Positions 1 to 7,583 of a DNA stretch of 8,788 bases are shown piece after piece. Origin of the DNA: Bacteroidia bacterium. GTDB lineage: Bacteria > Bacteroidota > Bacteroidia > Bacteroidales > UBA12481. Location of the stretch: assembly GCA_026391235.1 (NCBI GenBank), contig JAPLDV010000429.1:1-8788 (forward strand), written 5' to 3'. Numbering within the stretch: position 1 is the stretch's first letter; each line of letters begins with the position of its first letter. The notes below the pieces were generated by a model. That model was not told where the DNA came from. It saw only the letters and a program-made list of their open reading frames with translations, and searched no databases. The position numbers were made by a program, and so were the translations under genes.

Positions 1-173
1 TCATCGAAATCAACCCCGATATGTATGTGGTGGGCCTTCGCGAAGGCACCATGCTCGAAATCCGCAACCGTAAAATCGAGCTCATCGGTCCGCGTCCGGC
101 ACGGATATTCCACAAAGGCGATGCTCCACGCGAGGTCAGCCAGGGTGGGGACCTGGGATTCCTACTGGAGTAG
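1..173 (+). CDS. pepE: PepE-like dipeptidase E (peptidase family S51), C-terminal end only
   Basis: The last 56 codons of a gene that begins outside the window, read in the frame starting at base 3 and ending with TAG at 171-173. The translation contains MYVVGLREGTMLEI, then a short strand-like segment with ARIFHKGDAP, and ends in DLGFLLE. The segment VGLREGT followed some 20 residues later by ARIF matches what I remember of the C-terminal end of Bacteroidota peptidase E, a cytoplasmic serine peptidase that cleaves dipeptides with N-terminal Asp. The catalytic Ser/His part is outside the window, so activity cannot be judged. The related cyanophycinase or class I glutamine amidotransferase-like families are alternatives. 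It is separated from rsgA by 241 bp of repeats, so it is probably a separate transcription unit. Confidence 0.65.
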   Translation, partial: IEINPDMYVVGLREGTMLEIRNRKIELIGPRPARIFHKGDAPREVSQGGDLGFLLE

Positions 174-221
174 AATGGCAATTATGCTCCCTTCGGTTGC
201 TAACTATGCTCCGCTTCGCTC

Positions 222-341
222 CGCTAATTGGTTCGCTTCGCTCACTAATTGTGCTAGGCTATCGCCTCGCTAAGAATTTGCCTTAGTGCATAATTAGCGA
301 CCGAAGGGAGCCAATTAGTGAGCGAAGCGAACCAATTAGCG
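222..341. repeat. Perfect 30-bp inverted repeat with 60-bp spacer
   Basis: Bases 222-251 are the exact reverse complement of 312-341, with the match stopping at both ends (221 against 342 and 252 against 311 do not pair). Each arm holds one full 21-bp module plus the next AATTAGCG start. The 60-bp spacer contains smaller hairpins. A perfect stem this long could form a cruciform in DNA or a very stable hairpin in RNA. The perfect identity suggests recent duplication/inversion or gene conversion between modules. Confidence 0.9.
270..286. repeat. Small hairpin at the symmetry centre of the module cluster
   Basis: CTAAG at 270-274 pairs with CTTAG at 282-286 around a 7-nt loop. This is where the left (- strand) and right (+ strand) module arrays start and diverge. 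Beside it, AGGC at 256-259 pairs with GCCT at 264-267 around TATC (GATA on the - strand), which is the hairpin of the innermost - strand unit. Stems this short could occur by chance, but their position at the turning point of the arrays fits the overall design. Confidence 0.5.
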
Positions 342-414
342 CGCAGCGCATAATTAGTGGGCGCAGCGAGCAAAGTTAGCGGAGCATAGTTTTTCTTCGT
401 AATTTCGCCTTTAT

Positions 415-1350
415 ATGTCAGTCAGCTTGTTTTCCGGCACCGTTATTAAAACTACCGGCTCTTATCACACTGTAAGAATTGATAGTGGCGAGGTACTAAT
501 TTGCGGCATAAAGGGAAGCTTCCGGATAAAGGGGATCCGAACAACAAATCCTGTGGCAGTGGGCGACCATGTAGATGGAACTTCAGAAGAAACCGGTAAA
601 GGGATAATCACGAAAATCCACCAAAGGAAAAACTATATCATCCGAAAAGCTATCAATTTAGCCCGGGAATCACACATCCTTGCTGCAAACATCGATCAGG
701 CTTTTTTGATGATCACCCTTAAAGCACCTGTGACATTATCAATGTTTGCCGACCGGTTTCTCGTAACCGCCGAGGCTTACAGCGTTCCGGTTGTCCTTAT
801 TTTCAATAAAACCGATCTCTATGGCCCGGATGAAATGGGAACTCAGTTCGATTGGATTACCGCTTATAACCTGGCCGGATACCCTTGTCATACGCTGTCT
901 TTGAAAACCGGAAAGGGGCTAGAGGAGATCAGGAAGTATCTGCCGGGCAAGATCACTTTGATCAGCGGAAACAGCGGAGTAGGGAAAACTACGCTGATTA
1001 ATAAACTGGATCCTTTAAAGCATTTGAAGACCCGCGAAATATCCGTTTCCAATAAATCCGGGAAACACACCACCACCTTTCCTGAAATGGTGGAAATATC
1101 ATCCGGTGGACAAATCATTGATACACCCGGCATCCGAGGCTTTGGCATGCTCGAAATTGATAAAAACGAACTCTACCATTATTTTCCTGAGATATTCAAA
1201 CATGCAGATACCTGCCAGTTTTATAACTGCTCACATACACATGAACCGGGTTGTTCAGTTCGCGAAGCCGTTGAAAATGGATTAGTTTCCGAAATGAGGT
1301 TCCTGAATTACCTTGGAATGATGGAGGGAGTAAATAATAAATACCGATAG
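415..1350 (+). CDS. rsgA: RsgA, ribosome small-subunit-dependent GTPase
   Basis: A circularly permuted GTPase that helps late maturation of the 30S ribosomal subunit in the cytoplasm. The 311-residue protein has the full family layout: an N-terminal OB-fold (about residues 8-70), then G4 NKTD at 131-134, followed by G1 GNSGVGKT at 185-192 and G3 DTPG at 236-239, which is the permuted order typical of RsgA/YjeQ. The C-terminal zinc finger is intact, with C267, C272, H274 and C280 in the C-x4-C-x-H-x5-C pattern. The ATG at 415 gives a normal N terminus (GTVIKTTGSYHTVR is the expected first OB strand). No Shine-Dalgarno is seen, as is usual in Bacteroidota. It is the first gene of a tightly spaced set; the next gene starts 11 bp after its stop. 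Identification is secure. Confidence 0.97.
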   Translation: MSVSLFSGTVIKTTGSYHTVRIDSGEVLICGIKGSFRIKGIRTTNPVAVGDHVDGTSEETGKGIITKIHQRKNYIIRKAINLARESHILAANIDQAFLMITLKAPVTLSMFADRFLVTAEAYSVPVVLIFNKTDLYGPDEMGTQFDWITAYNLAGYPCHTLSLKTGKGLEEIRKYLPGKITLISGNSGVGKTTLINKLDPLKHLKTREISVSNKSGKHTTTFPEMVEISSGGQIIDTPGIRGFGMLEIDKNELYHYFPEIFKHADTCQFYNCSHTHEPGCSVREAVENGLVSEMRFLNYLGMMEGVNNKYR

Positions 1351-1361
1351 ATCATACGGTT

Positions 1362-3569
1362 ATGGACAGACCCATTTATCTCGACTATAACGCAACCACA
1401 CCAGTTGATCCTGCGGTGGCCGATACCATGGCACCCTTCCTGAGGGAATTCTTCGGCAATCCGAGCAGTAATCATTATTATGGCTCGCAAACCCGGCTGG
1501 CGATTGAAGCGGCCAGAAAGCAGGTGTCTGATCTTTTGGGTGCATTTCCTTATGAAATAGTTTTTACCAGTGGCGGTACTGAATCCAATAACCTGGCGAT
1601 CATCGGGGCAGCCCATGCCAGACGCCATCTGGGAAATCATATTATTACCACCTCAGTTGAGCACCCTGCTGTGCTCGAGGTGTGCAGGTATCTGGAAATG
1701 GAGGGATTTGAAATAGGTATACTCCCGGTAAACGAATATGGAATGGTGGATCCATCAGAATTGTTACGTTTGATTCGGCCGGATACCATACTGATATCCA
1801 TTATGCATGCCAATAATGAGGTCGGAACCATTCAGCCGGTTGCCGATATCGGAAAAATCGCCCGCGAAAAGGGCATCTGGATGCATTGCGATGCTGCCCA
1901 GAGCGTTGGAAAGATACCGGTGAATGTGAATGATCTAAATGTGGACCTCCTGTCGGTTGCCGGACATAAATTGTATGCCCCGAAAGGAATCGGTGCGCTT
2001 TATATCCGGCAGGGTATCCGCCTGGATAAGATCATTCATGGTGCTGATCATGAACAAAACCGTAGGCCGGGAACTGAAAATGTACTGGAGATCGCCGGTA
2101 TCGGTAAAGCTTGTGAACTTGTGATGCAAAACGGGACGGAACACGCCGTACATCTGAAAAAAATGAGAGATTTGCTTGAACAGCTGATACTGGAAAGATT
2201 TCCCGGTGCTGTTGTTCACGGGCATCCTGAGAAACGTCTTCCAAATACGTTAAGCATCGGGTTTCCCGGAATCGAAGCCAATACACTCCTAAGTTCCGTT
2301 GAGGGAGTGGCAGCTTCGGCCGGCGCTGCCTGCCATGCCGATCAGGTCACCATTTCCGGAGTGCTTCGGGCCATGCATGTGCCCATCGATGTGGCCATGG
2401 GAACCATCCGCCTGTCAACAGGCCGGTATACTACTGAAAAAGAAATCAGGGAAGCTGCCCGATTGATCACCGAATCAGTTATTGCACTTTCACCAAATTC
2501 AACCAGGGAATCGCAGCGCATACTGTCGGGCGCGATTAAGCTCACACAGTTTACGCATGGATTGGGATGTGCCTGCAAACTCCGGCCACAGGATCTGGAG
2601 AAAGTGGTGAAGGAATTGAAAATATTGAAAAACCCGGATATTTTGGTCGGTCCTGAAACAGCCGATGATGCTGCCGTATTTCGCATCAGCAATGATATAG
2701 CACTGGTTGAAACGGTCGATTTTTTCACTCCGGTGGTTGATGATCCCTATCTGTTTGGTGCCATAGCTGCCGCCAATGCCCTCAGTGATATTTATGCCAT
2801 GGGGGCAAAGCCGCTGTTTGCATTGAATATTGTCGGATTTCCCGTAAAACGACTTGATCTGCAGGTTCTTCGCGATATTCTTCGAGGAGCCCAGGATAAG
2901 GCAGCCGAGGCTGGCATTTCTGTGCTGGGCGGACATACCATCGAGGATACCGAACCAAAATATGGCATGGTAGTCACTGGCAGCGTTCATCCGGATAAAA
3001 TCTGGACCAACAGCGGAGCCCGGGAAGGAGATGCCCTCATCCTGACAAAACCATTAGGTACCGGAATATACAGTACCGCCCTTAAACAGGGTCTTCTTTC
3101 AGATAATCAGGCTGATATAGTTTACCGGCTGATGAGCACCCTGAATAAAAATGCTGCTGAAACATTACATTCATTTACCATCCACGCTTGTACCGATGTT
3201 ACCGGTTTCGGCCTGATCGGCCATCTGCTCGAAATGACCCGGGGAAGCCAGGAAGATGCCGAACTTCAGGCAGCAAATATTCCTTACCTTAGTGATGTAT
3301 TCCAGCTGATCGGATCCGGAGTCGTTCCCGGAGGTACCCGTAACAACCTTGCTTATGTAAACGATTGGGTCAGCTGGCCGGGTAATTACGATGAAATTCA
3401 GAAACTTGCCATTTGCGATGCCCAAACCTCCGGCGGCCTGCTGGCTGCCTTGCCGGCCGATGAGGCGGCTGAAGCGGTTAGCGCACTTCACCGGAATGGA
3501 ATTGCAGAGGCTGTAATAATCGGCCGTATCCGCAGGAAGGGTAACGGCAGAATCAACTTTGTCAACTAA
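1362..3569 (+). CDS. selD: Fused selenocysteine lyase-like PLP enzyme and selenophosphate synthetase (SelD)
   Basis: One uninterrupted 735-residue protein carrying two full-length enzymes. Residues 1 to about 380 are a class V aminotransferase of the NifS/selenocysteine lyase group: LDYNATTPVD at the N terminus, FTSGGTESNN, EHPAV, HANNEVG, CDAAQS, and SVAGHK with PLP lysine K203. The active-site cysteine is C324 in GAACHAD, which resembles the GAACHSD of animal selenocysteine lyases more than the SGSACTS loop of IscS/NifS. Residues from about 388 on are SelD: C403-A-C405-K406 in HGLGCACK (the catalytic Cys/Sec position is Cys), ADDAAV at 434-439, VDFFTP with D453, NALSDIYAMGA at 472-482, CTDVTGFGLIGH and AQTSGGLL. 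Expected role: take selenium from selenocysteine as selenide, then make selenophosphate with ATP. It lies 11 bp after rsgA and in the same operon as mnmH, a selenophosphate user. Whether the PLP domain prefers selenocysteine or cysteine is inference. Confidence 0.95.
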   Translation: MDRPIYLDYNATTPVDPAVADTMAPFLREFFGNPSSNHYYGSQTRLAIEAARKQVSDLLGAFPYEIVFTSGGTESNNLAIIGAAHARRHLGNHIITTSVEHPAVLEVCRYLEMEGFEIGILPVNEYGMVDPSELLRLIRPDTILISIMHANNEVGTIQPVADIGKIAREKGIWMHCDAAQSVGKIPVNVNDLNVDLLSVAGHKLYAPKGIGALYIRQGIRLDKIIHGADHEQNRRPGTENVLEIAGIGKACELVMQNGTEHAVHLKKMRDLLEQLILERFPGAVVHGHPEKRLPNTLSIGFPGIEANTLLSSVEGVAASAGAACHADQVTISGVLRAMHVPIDVAMGTIRLSTGRYTTEKEIREAARLITESVIALSPNSTRESQRILSGAIKLTQFTHGLGCACKLRPQDLEKVVKELKILKNPDILVGPETADDAAVFRISNDIALVETVDFFTPVVDDPYLFGAIAAANALSDIYAMGAKPLFALNIVGFPVKRLDLQVLRDILRGAQDKAAEAGISVLGGHTIEDTEPKYGMVVTGSVHPDKIWTNSGAREGDALILTKPLGTGIYSTALKQGLLSDNQADIVYRLMSTLNKNAAETLHSFTIHACTDVTGFGLIGHLLEMTRGSQEDAELQAANIPYLSDVFQLIGSGVVPGGTRNNLAYVNDWVSWPGNYDEIQKLAICDAQTSGGLLAALPADEAAEAVSALHRNGIAEAVIIGRIRRKGNGRINFVN

Positions 3570-3584
3570 TCTAGTTACAAGATA

Positions 3585-5705
3585 ATGAAAAACAGGATTT
3601 TAATTATTGTTTTGATGCTTCTGGCAGCTCTTCTGCCACTGAATGCTCAAAATTCACTTTGGATTAATGATCCAAACTTTTCGTGGAACTGGCAAACCGG
3701 CAGAATCACGGAATCTTCACTGTCCGTACACCCCACAGGATTGTATCTGGAATACGGCCTTTATCTCACCTTTTCGGGCTCCTCTACCTATTTTGATTCG
3801 AATAGCCTGCTGGAAGTTGTTTTGGATTTTCAATTGCCGAAAGGCGCAATCGTCCTGGATAGCTGGCTATGGGTCGGTAGTAATATAGTTCAGGGAAAAC
3901 TGATCGACCGCTGGTCAGCTTCCGATATTTATGAAGGGATTGTCAACCGGCGCCGTGATCCATCAGTATTGTTCAAAAACTCGGATACCCAGTATCAGCT
4001 CAGGGTATTCCCGATGAAAAAAGAGGAAACCAGGAAAGTGAAAATTACCTACCTGATGCCCGTCGATTGGTCAAAAGGAAAGATTGAAGCCGGGATTCCG
4101 GGTAACTTATTGATGGCTTCATTTCCGGCTCCCGATCTGTATGTTTTCCTGTGGGAAGAGAAAGGGTTCGGAAATCCTGTGTTCAACAATACCGATATTC
4201 TTTTTGAATCCAAAAACGACAGTGCTTTTGGTCCGTACAAGCGTGCTGTTGTGCCGGCCGGTAAATTTCAGAATAACCTGATGTTAACCCTCGATGCGCC
4301 GTTTCAGAACGGAATTTACATGAGTGTTTTCGAGGATCAGAATACCAGCTATTATCAAATGGCCCTGTCGCCCGGATCTTTTATTGCCCGGAACCAGCAT
4401 CAGCGGATCCTGGTTTTGATCGATTATGAAGCTGGTAATTCCTCTGTTTCAAAAAGCAACCTGATTTCAAATCTGAAACAGCGCTTACTCGATAGTTACG
4501 GGCCTGATGATTCATTCAATCTCATTTATTCGAAACTGCGTATTGAGCAGGCATTCGATACGTGGCAACCAATCACCAGCGAAAACCTGAATACCGCTAT
4601 GGATCCGCTTGTTACTGAATCGATGTACAGCAACCTTCCGGGGTTATTCGCTTCCGCTTTTGATTTTCTTAAGGCATCGGGCGGGCTGGGTTCGGTTTTA
4701 CTGATTACGAATTCCGATAATTTTGGCAATTATGAACAGGCCAATGCATTGATAAAGGACCTCAAAAAGATGCAGGATCCCCTGCCTCCGATCTATATTG
4801 CCGATATTCAGGACCAGATGCTCAACTATTATTATATAGGCAGCAGGTATTATTACGGCCAGGAGTATTTGTATGTGAATCTTAGCAAAGCTTCGTCGGG
4901 GTATTATAAAAGTATCCGGGATGAATCTTCCATCGCGGCGCTTATGTCAAACGTAACCAACTCCATCGAAGGGATGATTACGGCCTTTGATCTGTATACC
5001 GCCCCTGCCGACGGGTTCTGCTACGGACGATTCGGAACGAATAACATGGAAGGATTTCCTGTTAACCAGACAGTTACTCAGATAGGAAAATTTATCGGAC
5101 AAACGCCATTTATGATTTACCTCACGGGATTGTATCAAACCCAGCCTTTCAAGGAGTTGGTGCAGGTTGGAGTCGATCAGATCCATCAGGCAGATACCAT
5201 GCTGGCGAAAATGTGGCATGGCAGGTATATCGGAGACCTCGAAAAAGCGGAGAAAAACAACATGATCGTACAGGAAATATTATATGAAAGTCTGAATAAC
5301 AGGGTTTTATCAATACATTCAGCATTTCTTTGCCTCGAACCCAGCGATACTGTATCCGTTTGCCAAACCTGCAAAGATGAATCGAGGCTGGTGGGGATAG
5401 ATAATGAATTCACCATTGATTCGGCTGGTTTTGTAAAATTGTACCCGAATCCGTTCAGGGACAGGGTTACCCTGGAGATTTCGCTGGAGCAGCTGGCAGG
5501 CGTTGATAATGTTATGATCCGGATATTCAACCTAACCGGGCAATTGGTTTTTGAAAAGACAGAGGAGGCCGGGCCGGGTCGGGTAGTTACCGCCGAATGG
5601 CAGGGTACGGGAATAAACGGCGAGATAGTCCCGGACGGACAGTATATTGTAATGATTCAGGCAGGTCAGGCCGTCTGGAGTAAGAAACTAATGAAATCAG
5701 AATAA
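3585..5705 (+). CDS. Secreted VIT-domain/vWA-like protein with type IX secretion sorting domain
   Basis: A 706-residue exported protein. It starts with a signal peptide (KNR, then a hydrophobic run, likely cut near NAQ at about residue 22). Next comes a VIT-type domain (about residues 40-165), seen in [36 protein letters not shown], and [21 protein letters not shown] vWA-like region follows (about 274-420: [11 protein letters not shown] and [10 protein letters not shown]), but the metal-binding DxSxS motif is missing: D280 is followed by Y, E, A, G. Near the C terminus there is a CxxC (C593, C596) and then a T9SS type A sorting domain with KLYPNPF at 618-624, [10 protein letters not shown] and PDGQYIVMI. 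So it should cross the outer membrane and be surface-attached or released. It starts 15 bp after selD and ends 4 bp before the next gene. VIT/vWA proteins are often adhesion or scaffold proteins; its function here is unknown. Confidence 0.85.
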   Translation: MKNRILIIVLMLLAALLPLNAQNSLWINDPNFSWNWQTGRITESSLSVHPTGLYLEYGLYLTFSGSSTYFDSNSLLEVVLDFQLPKGAIVLDSWLWVGSNIVQGKLIDRWSASDIYEGIVNRRRDPSVLFKNSDTQYQLRVFPMKKEETRKVKITYLMPVDWSKGKIEAGIPGNLLMASFPAPDLYVFLWEEKGFGNPVFNNTDILFESKNDSAFGPYKRAVVPAGKFQNNLMLTLDAPFQNGIYMSVFEDQNTSYYQMALSPGSFIARNQHQRILVLIDYEAGNSSVSKSNLISNLKQRLLDSYGPDDSFNLIYSKLRIEQAFDTWQPITSENLNTAMDPLVTESMYSNLPGLFASAFDFLKASGGLGSVLLITNSDNFGNYEQANALIKDLKKMQDPLPPIYIADIQDQMLNYYYIGSRYYYGQEYLYVNLSKASSGYYKSIRDESSIAALMSNVTNSIEGMITAFDLYTAPADGFCYGRFGTNNMEGFPVNQTVTQIGKFIGQTPFMIYLTGLYQTQPFKELVQVGVDQIHQADTMLAKMWHGRYIGDLEKAEKNNMIVQEILYESLNNRVLSIHSAFLCLEPSDTVSVCQTCKDESRLVGIDNEFTIDSAGFVKLYPNPFRDRVTLEISLEQLAGVDNVMIRIFNLTGQLVFEKTEEAGPGRVVTAEWQGTGINGEIVPDGQYIVMIQAGQAVWSKKLMKSE

Positions 5706-5709
5706 TACT

Positions 5710-6477
5710 ATGAAGTCACATCAGATTGATTACAAGATTATCGGAGAAGACATCCAGCTGGTAGAGATTGAGCTGGACCCGATGGAAACGGTCATTGCCG
5801 AAGCCGGCGCAATGGTTTACATGGAGGAGGGTATCAGCTTTGAAGCTCATATGGGTGATGGCAGTGTGGCTAACCAGGGGATACTCGGTAAATTGCTCTC
5901 TGCAGGGTCACGGGTTTTGGCGGGAGAGTCTCTTTTTATGACGCACTTCACCAACCGGGGTTATACAAAATCAAGGGTTGCATTTTCGGCACCTTATCCG
6001 GGAACAGTCATTCCCATTGATCTTTCGGGCGTGGGGGGGCGCCTTATCGTTCAGAAGGACGGCTTTCTATGTGCAGCAATGGGAACCGGTTTATCGATCG
6101 TTTTCAACAAGCGCCTTGGCAGCAGCCTGGTAGGCGGAGAGGGGTTTATTCTGGAAAAGCTGGAAGGAGACGGATTGGCTTTTGTGCATGCCGGCGGAAC
6201 AGTGATCGAAAAACAATTGAGGGGTGAAATTCTAAGAGTGGATACCGGTTGTATCGTTGCCTTCGAGGAGAGTATTGATTACGATATTGAAACCACCGGA
6301 AGCCTGAAATCTATGGTGTTTGGCGGAGAAGGATTGTTCCTGGCAACCTTGCGCGGGAACGGAAGGGTTTGGCTGCAATCCATGCCGATACGCAAACTGA
6401 TTCAGGCTCTCTCGCCGTGGGGACGGAACTCAGGGAAGGAAAACCAGTCGATCCTGGGAAATTTTCTGCAGAGATAA
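5710..6477 (+). CDS. AIM24/TIGR00266-family protein
   Basis: A 255-residue soluble protein without signal peptide or membrane segment. The sequence is rich in glycine and short beta-strand patterns, with features typical of the AIM24 (TIGR00266) family: an N-terminal [26 protein letters not shown] split over the first 35 residues, [13 protein letters not shown] in the middle, and later [23 protein letters not shown] near the C terminus. The family folds into a beta-helix-like or trimeric barrel structure; its yeast namesake is mitochondrial, and the bacterial members have no settled biochemical role. The gene lies 4 bp after the VIT/T9SS gene and 6 bp before mnmH, so it is almost certainly co-transcribed with the selenium genes. 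A direct role in selenium handling is unsupported. Length is normal for the family. Confidence 0.88.
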   Translation: MKSHQIDYKIIGEDIQLVEIELDPMETVIAEAGAMVYMEEGISFEAHMGDGSVANQGILGKLLSAGSRVLAGESLFMTHFTNRGYTKSRVAFSAPYPGTVIPIDLSGVGGRLIVQKDGFLCAAMGTGLSIVFNKRLGSSLVGGEGFILEKLEGDGLAFVHAGGTVIEKQLRGEILRVDTGCIVAFEESIDYDIETTGSLKSMVFGGEGLFLATLRGNGRVWLQSMPIRKLIQALSPWGRNSGKENQSILGNFLQR

Positions 6478-6483
6478 ACGGTT

Positions 6484-7524
6484 ATGAAAGAGATCGGACC
6501 CGGGGAGTTTCTTACCCATGCATCCGGGAGGCCGGTTGTTGACGTCCGGTCACCCTCGGAATATGCCCAGGGACATATCCCTGGCGCCATCAATATGCCT
6601 TTGTTTACTGATGAAGAGCGGGCCAGGGTTGGGACTGCTTATAAAAAGGTTGGCCGGTCGCAGGCATTTGATATGGGATTGGATATTATCGGCCCGAAGA
6701 TGTCAGGGTTTGTTCAGGCTGCCCGCGAATTTGCTCCCGAAAAGCAGATCCTCGTTCATTGCTGGCGCGGAGGCATGCGAAGTGCTTCACTGGGCTGGCT
6801 ACTTGAGACAGCCGGATTCAGAATCAATGTTTTAAAGGGCGGCTACAAAGCCTATCGATCGTATATCCGCGAGAATCTCGTTGCGGACAGGAAGTTTGTC
6901 ATACTGGGAGGACTCACCGGCAGCGGCAAAACTTTATGGTTGAAAAAACTGGCCGAAGCCGGGGAACCAGTTGTCGACCTCGAACGACTGGCCAATCACC
7001 GCGGATCAGTATTCGGGGGAATCGGTCTGGGAACCCAGCCAACAAATGAGCAGTTTGAGAATGACCTGTTTAGCGATTTACAAATGTTTCAACCGGATCA
7101 GGTTATCTGGCTGGAAGATGAAAGCCGCCAGATTGGTAGAATTTTCATGCCGGAGCCCATTTTTCTGGCCATGACGGCATCTCCCCTGATCCGCATTAAG
7201 GTTCCCGGTGAGTTAAGGATAAAAGTAATCCTGGATGAATATGCCGGTTTGGACCCCGAGAGATTAGCCGCTTCTGTCCGGCAGATTTCAAAGCGGCTGG
7301 GCGGCCTCTTAACGAGTCAATGTCTTGAATTGCTGGGAACTGGTGACTTTGCCGGGGTAGTCAGGTTACTGCTTCCCTATTACGATAAAACGTATTCCCA
7401 TAGTCTGCAGGTACGGAACCGGCAAGAAATAAGCGATCTCGATCTGGTTGACTATGAACAGGAAAAATATACAGGAAAACTGATCGAAAAAAAGTTGAGC
7501 CTGATGCAATATCCCCAGGGATGA
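6484..7524 (+). CDS. mnmH: tRNA 2-selenouridine synthase MnmH (SelU, YbbB)
   Basis: This enzyme replaces sulfur by selenium in 2-thiouridine at wobble position 34 of tRNAs such as those for Lys, Glu and Gln, using selenophosphate; a geranylated 2-thiouridine is an intermediate in the known reaction. The 346-residue protein has both expected parts: an N-terminal rhodanese domain (VVDVRSPSEYAQGHIPGAINMP, then HCWRGGMRS with active-site C93) and a C-terminal P-loop domain (GLTGSGKT at 143-150, then LERLANHRGSVFG). The full length matches E. coli MnmH (about 360 residues), and GTAYKKVGRSQAFDMGL between the two is characteristic. Its start lies 6 bp after the AIM24 gene. With the SelD fusion upstream, it explains what the selenophosphate is for. 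Identification is secure. Confidence 0.97.
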   Translation: MKEIGPGEFLTHASGRPVVDVRSPSEYAQGHIPGAINMPLFTDEERARVGTAYKKVGRSQAFDMGLDIIGPKMSGFVQAAREFAPEKQILVHCWRGGMRSASLGWLLETAGFRINVLKGGYKAYRSYIRENLVADRKFVILGGLTGSGKTLWLKKLAEAGEPVVDLERLANHRGSVFGGIGLGTQPTNEQFENDLFSDLQMFQPDQVIWLEDESRQIGRIFMPEPIFLAMTASPLIRIKVPGELRIKVILDEYAGLDPERLAASVRQISKRLGGLLTSQCLELLGTGDFAGVVRLLLPYYDKTYSHSLQVRNRQEISDLDLVDYEQEKYTGKLIEKKLSLMQYPQG

Positions 7525-7583
7525 TATCGTTTTAACTGATCACTGAAGCCTGAGACTGTTCGTAATTCTAAATACTGACTGTT

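Larger units (their letters stand above)
179..391. repeat. Dyad-symmetric cluster of about 20-bp hairpin modules
   Basis: Almost the whole pepE-rsgA gap consists of short modules. On the + strand, modules start at 292, 313, 334, 352 and 374 with AATTAG (AGTTAG for the last), followed by YG and a variable core; their lengths are 21, 21, 18, 22 and about 14 bp. On the - strand, modules of the same design start at 250, 229 and 205 and run the other way, 21, 24 and about 22 bp long. More degenerate units (CTTAG starts at 282 on + and 274 on -) flank the centre near 278. The cores share GCGAAGC, GCGCAGC or CCGAAGG. The module at 313-333 is identical to the one at 250-230 on the opposite strand. 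The region has no credible coding content. Function is unknown; it could be a dispersed intergenic repeat, a structured transcript end, or a protein-binding array. Confidence 0.85.
202..394 (+). terminator. Possible composite terminator or structured leader made by the repeat cluster
   Basis: Bases 202-215 are the reverse complement of 378-391 (14 bp), and this outer stem is compatible with the 30-bp inverted repeat nested inside it. The right side of the outer stem runs straight into five T residues at 390-394. In RNA read from pepE this would be a large branched hairpin ending in a U-run, as in an intrinsic terminator, though the stem is far longer than usual and the first two T residues are part of the stem. 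It lies 20 bp before the rsgA start, so it could also end up in the rsgA leader. Termination is inferred from shape only. Confidence 0.3.

Noticed and set aside
25..273. An 82-codon open frame overlapping the pepE end and the left repeat arm
   Set aside because: It is out of frame with the convincing pepE ending and its second half is only translated repeat modules, with serine/alanine/arginine-rich low-complexity sequence.
186..391. Integron attC site or CRISPR array as the explanation for the repeats
   Set aside because: The headers do not fit the attC core boxes and no integrase is nearby. For CRISPR, the repeated part is too short, units are on both strands, and there are no unique spacers of even length or cas genes.
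400..407. Bacteroidota-type -7 promoter box (TAATTTCG) before rsgA
   Set aside because: It differs from TAnnTTTG at one of the key bases, no TTG -33 box is found at the right distance, and it lies only 7 bp from the start codon.
2568..2576. Possible selenocysteine codon at the SelD active site
   Set aside because: The codons are TGT GCC TGC (Cys-Ala-Cys); there is no in-frame TGA, so this is the cysteine form.
2499..2990. A 163-codon open frame on the - strand inside the SelD region
   Set aside because: It lies entirely opposite a clearly conserved SelD coding sequence and its translation shows no recognisable motif; it is a shadow frame.
7525..7583. Terminator or promoter between mnmH and the sensor kinase
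   Set aside because: The 59 bp contain no convincing hairpin plus T-run and no clear -33/-7 pair, so transcription of the kinase cannot be decided from sequence.
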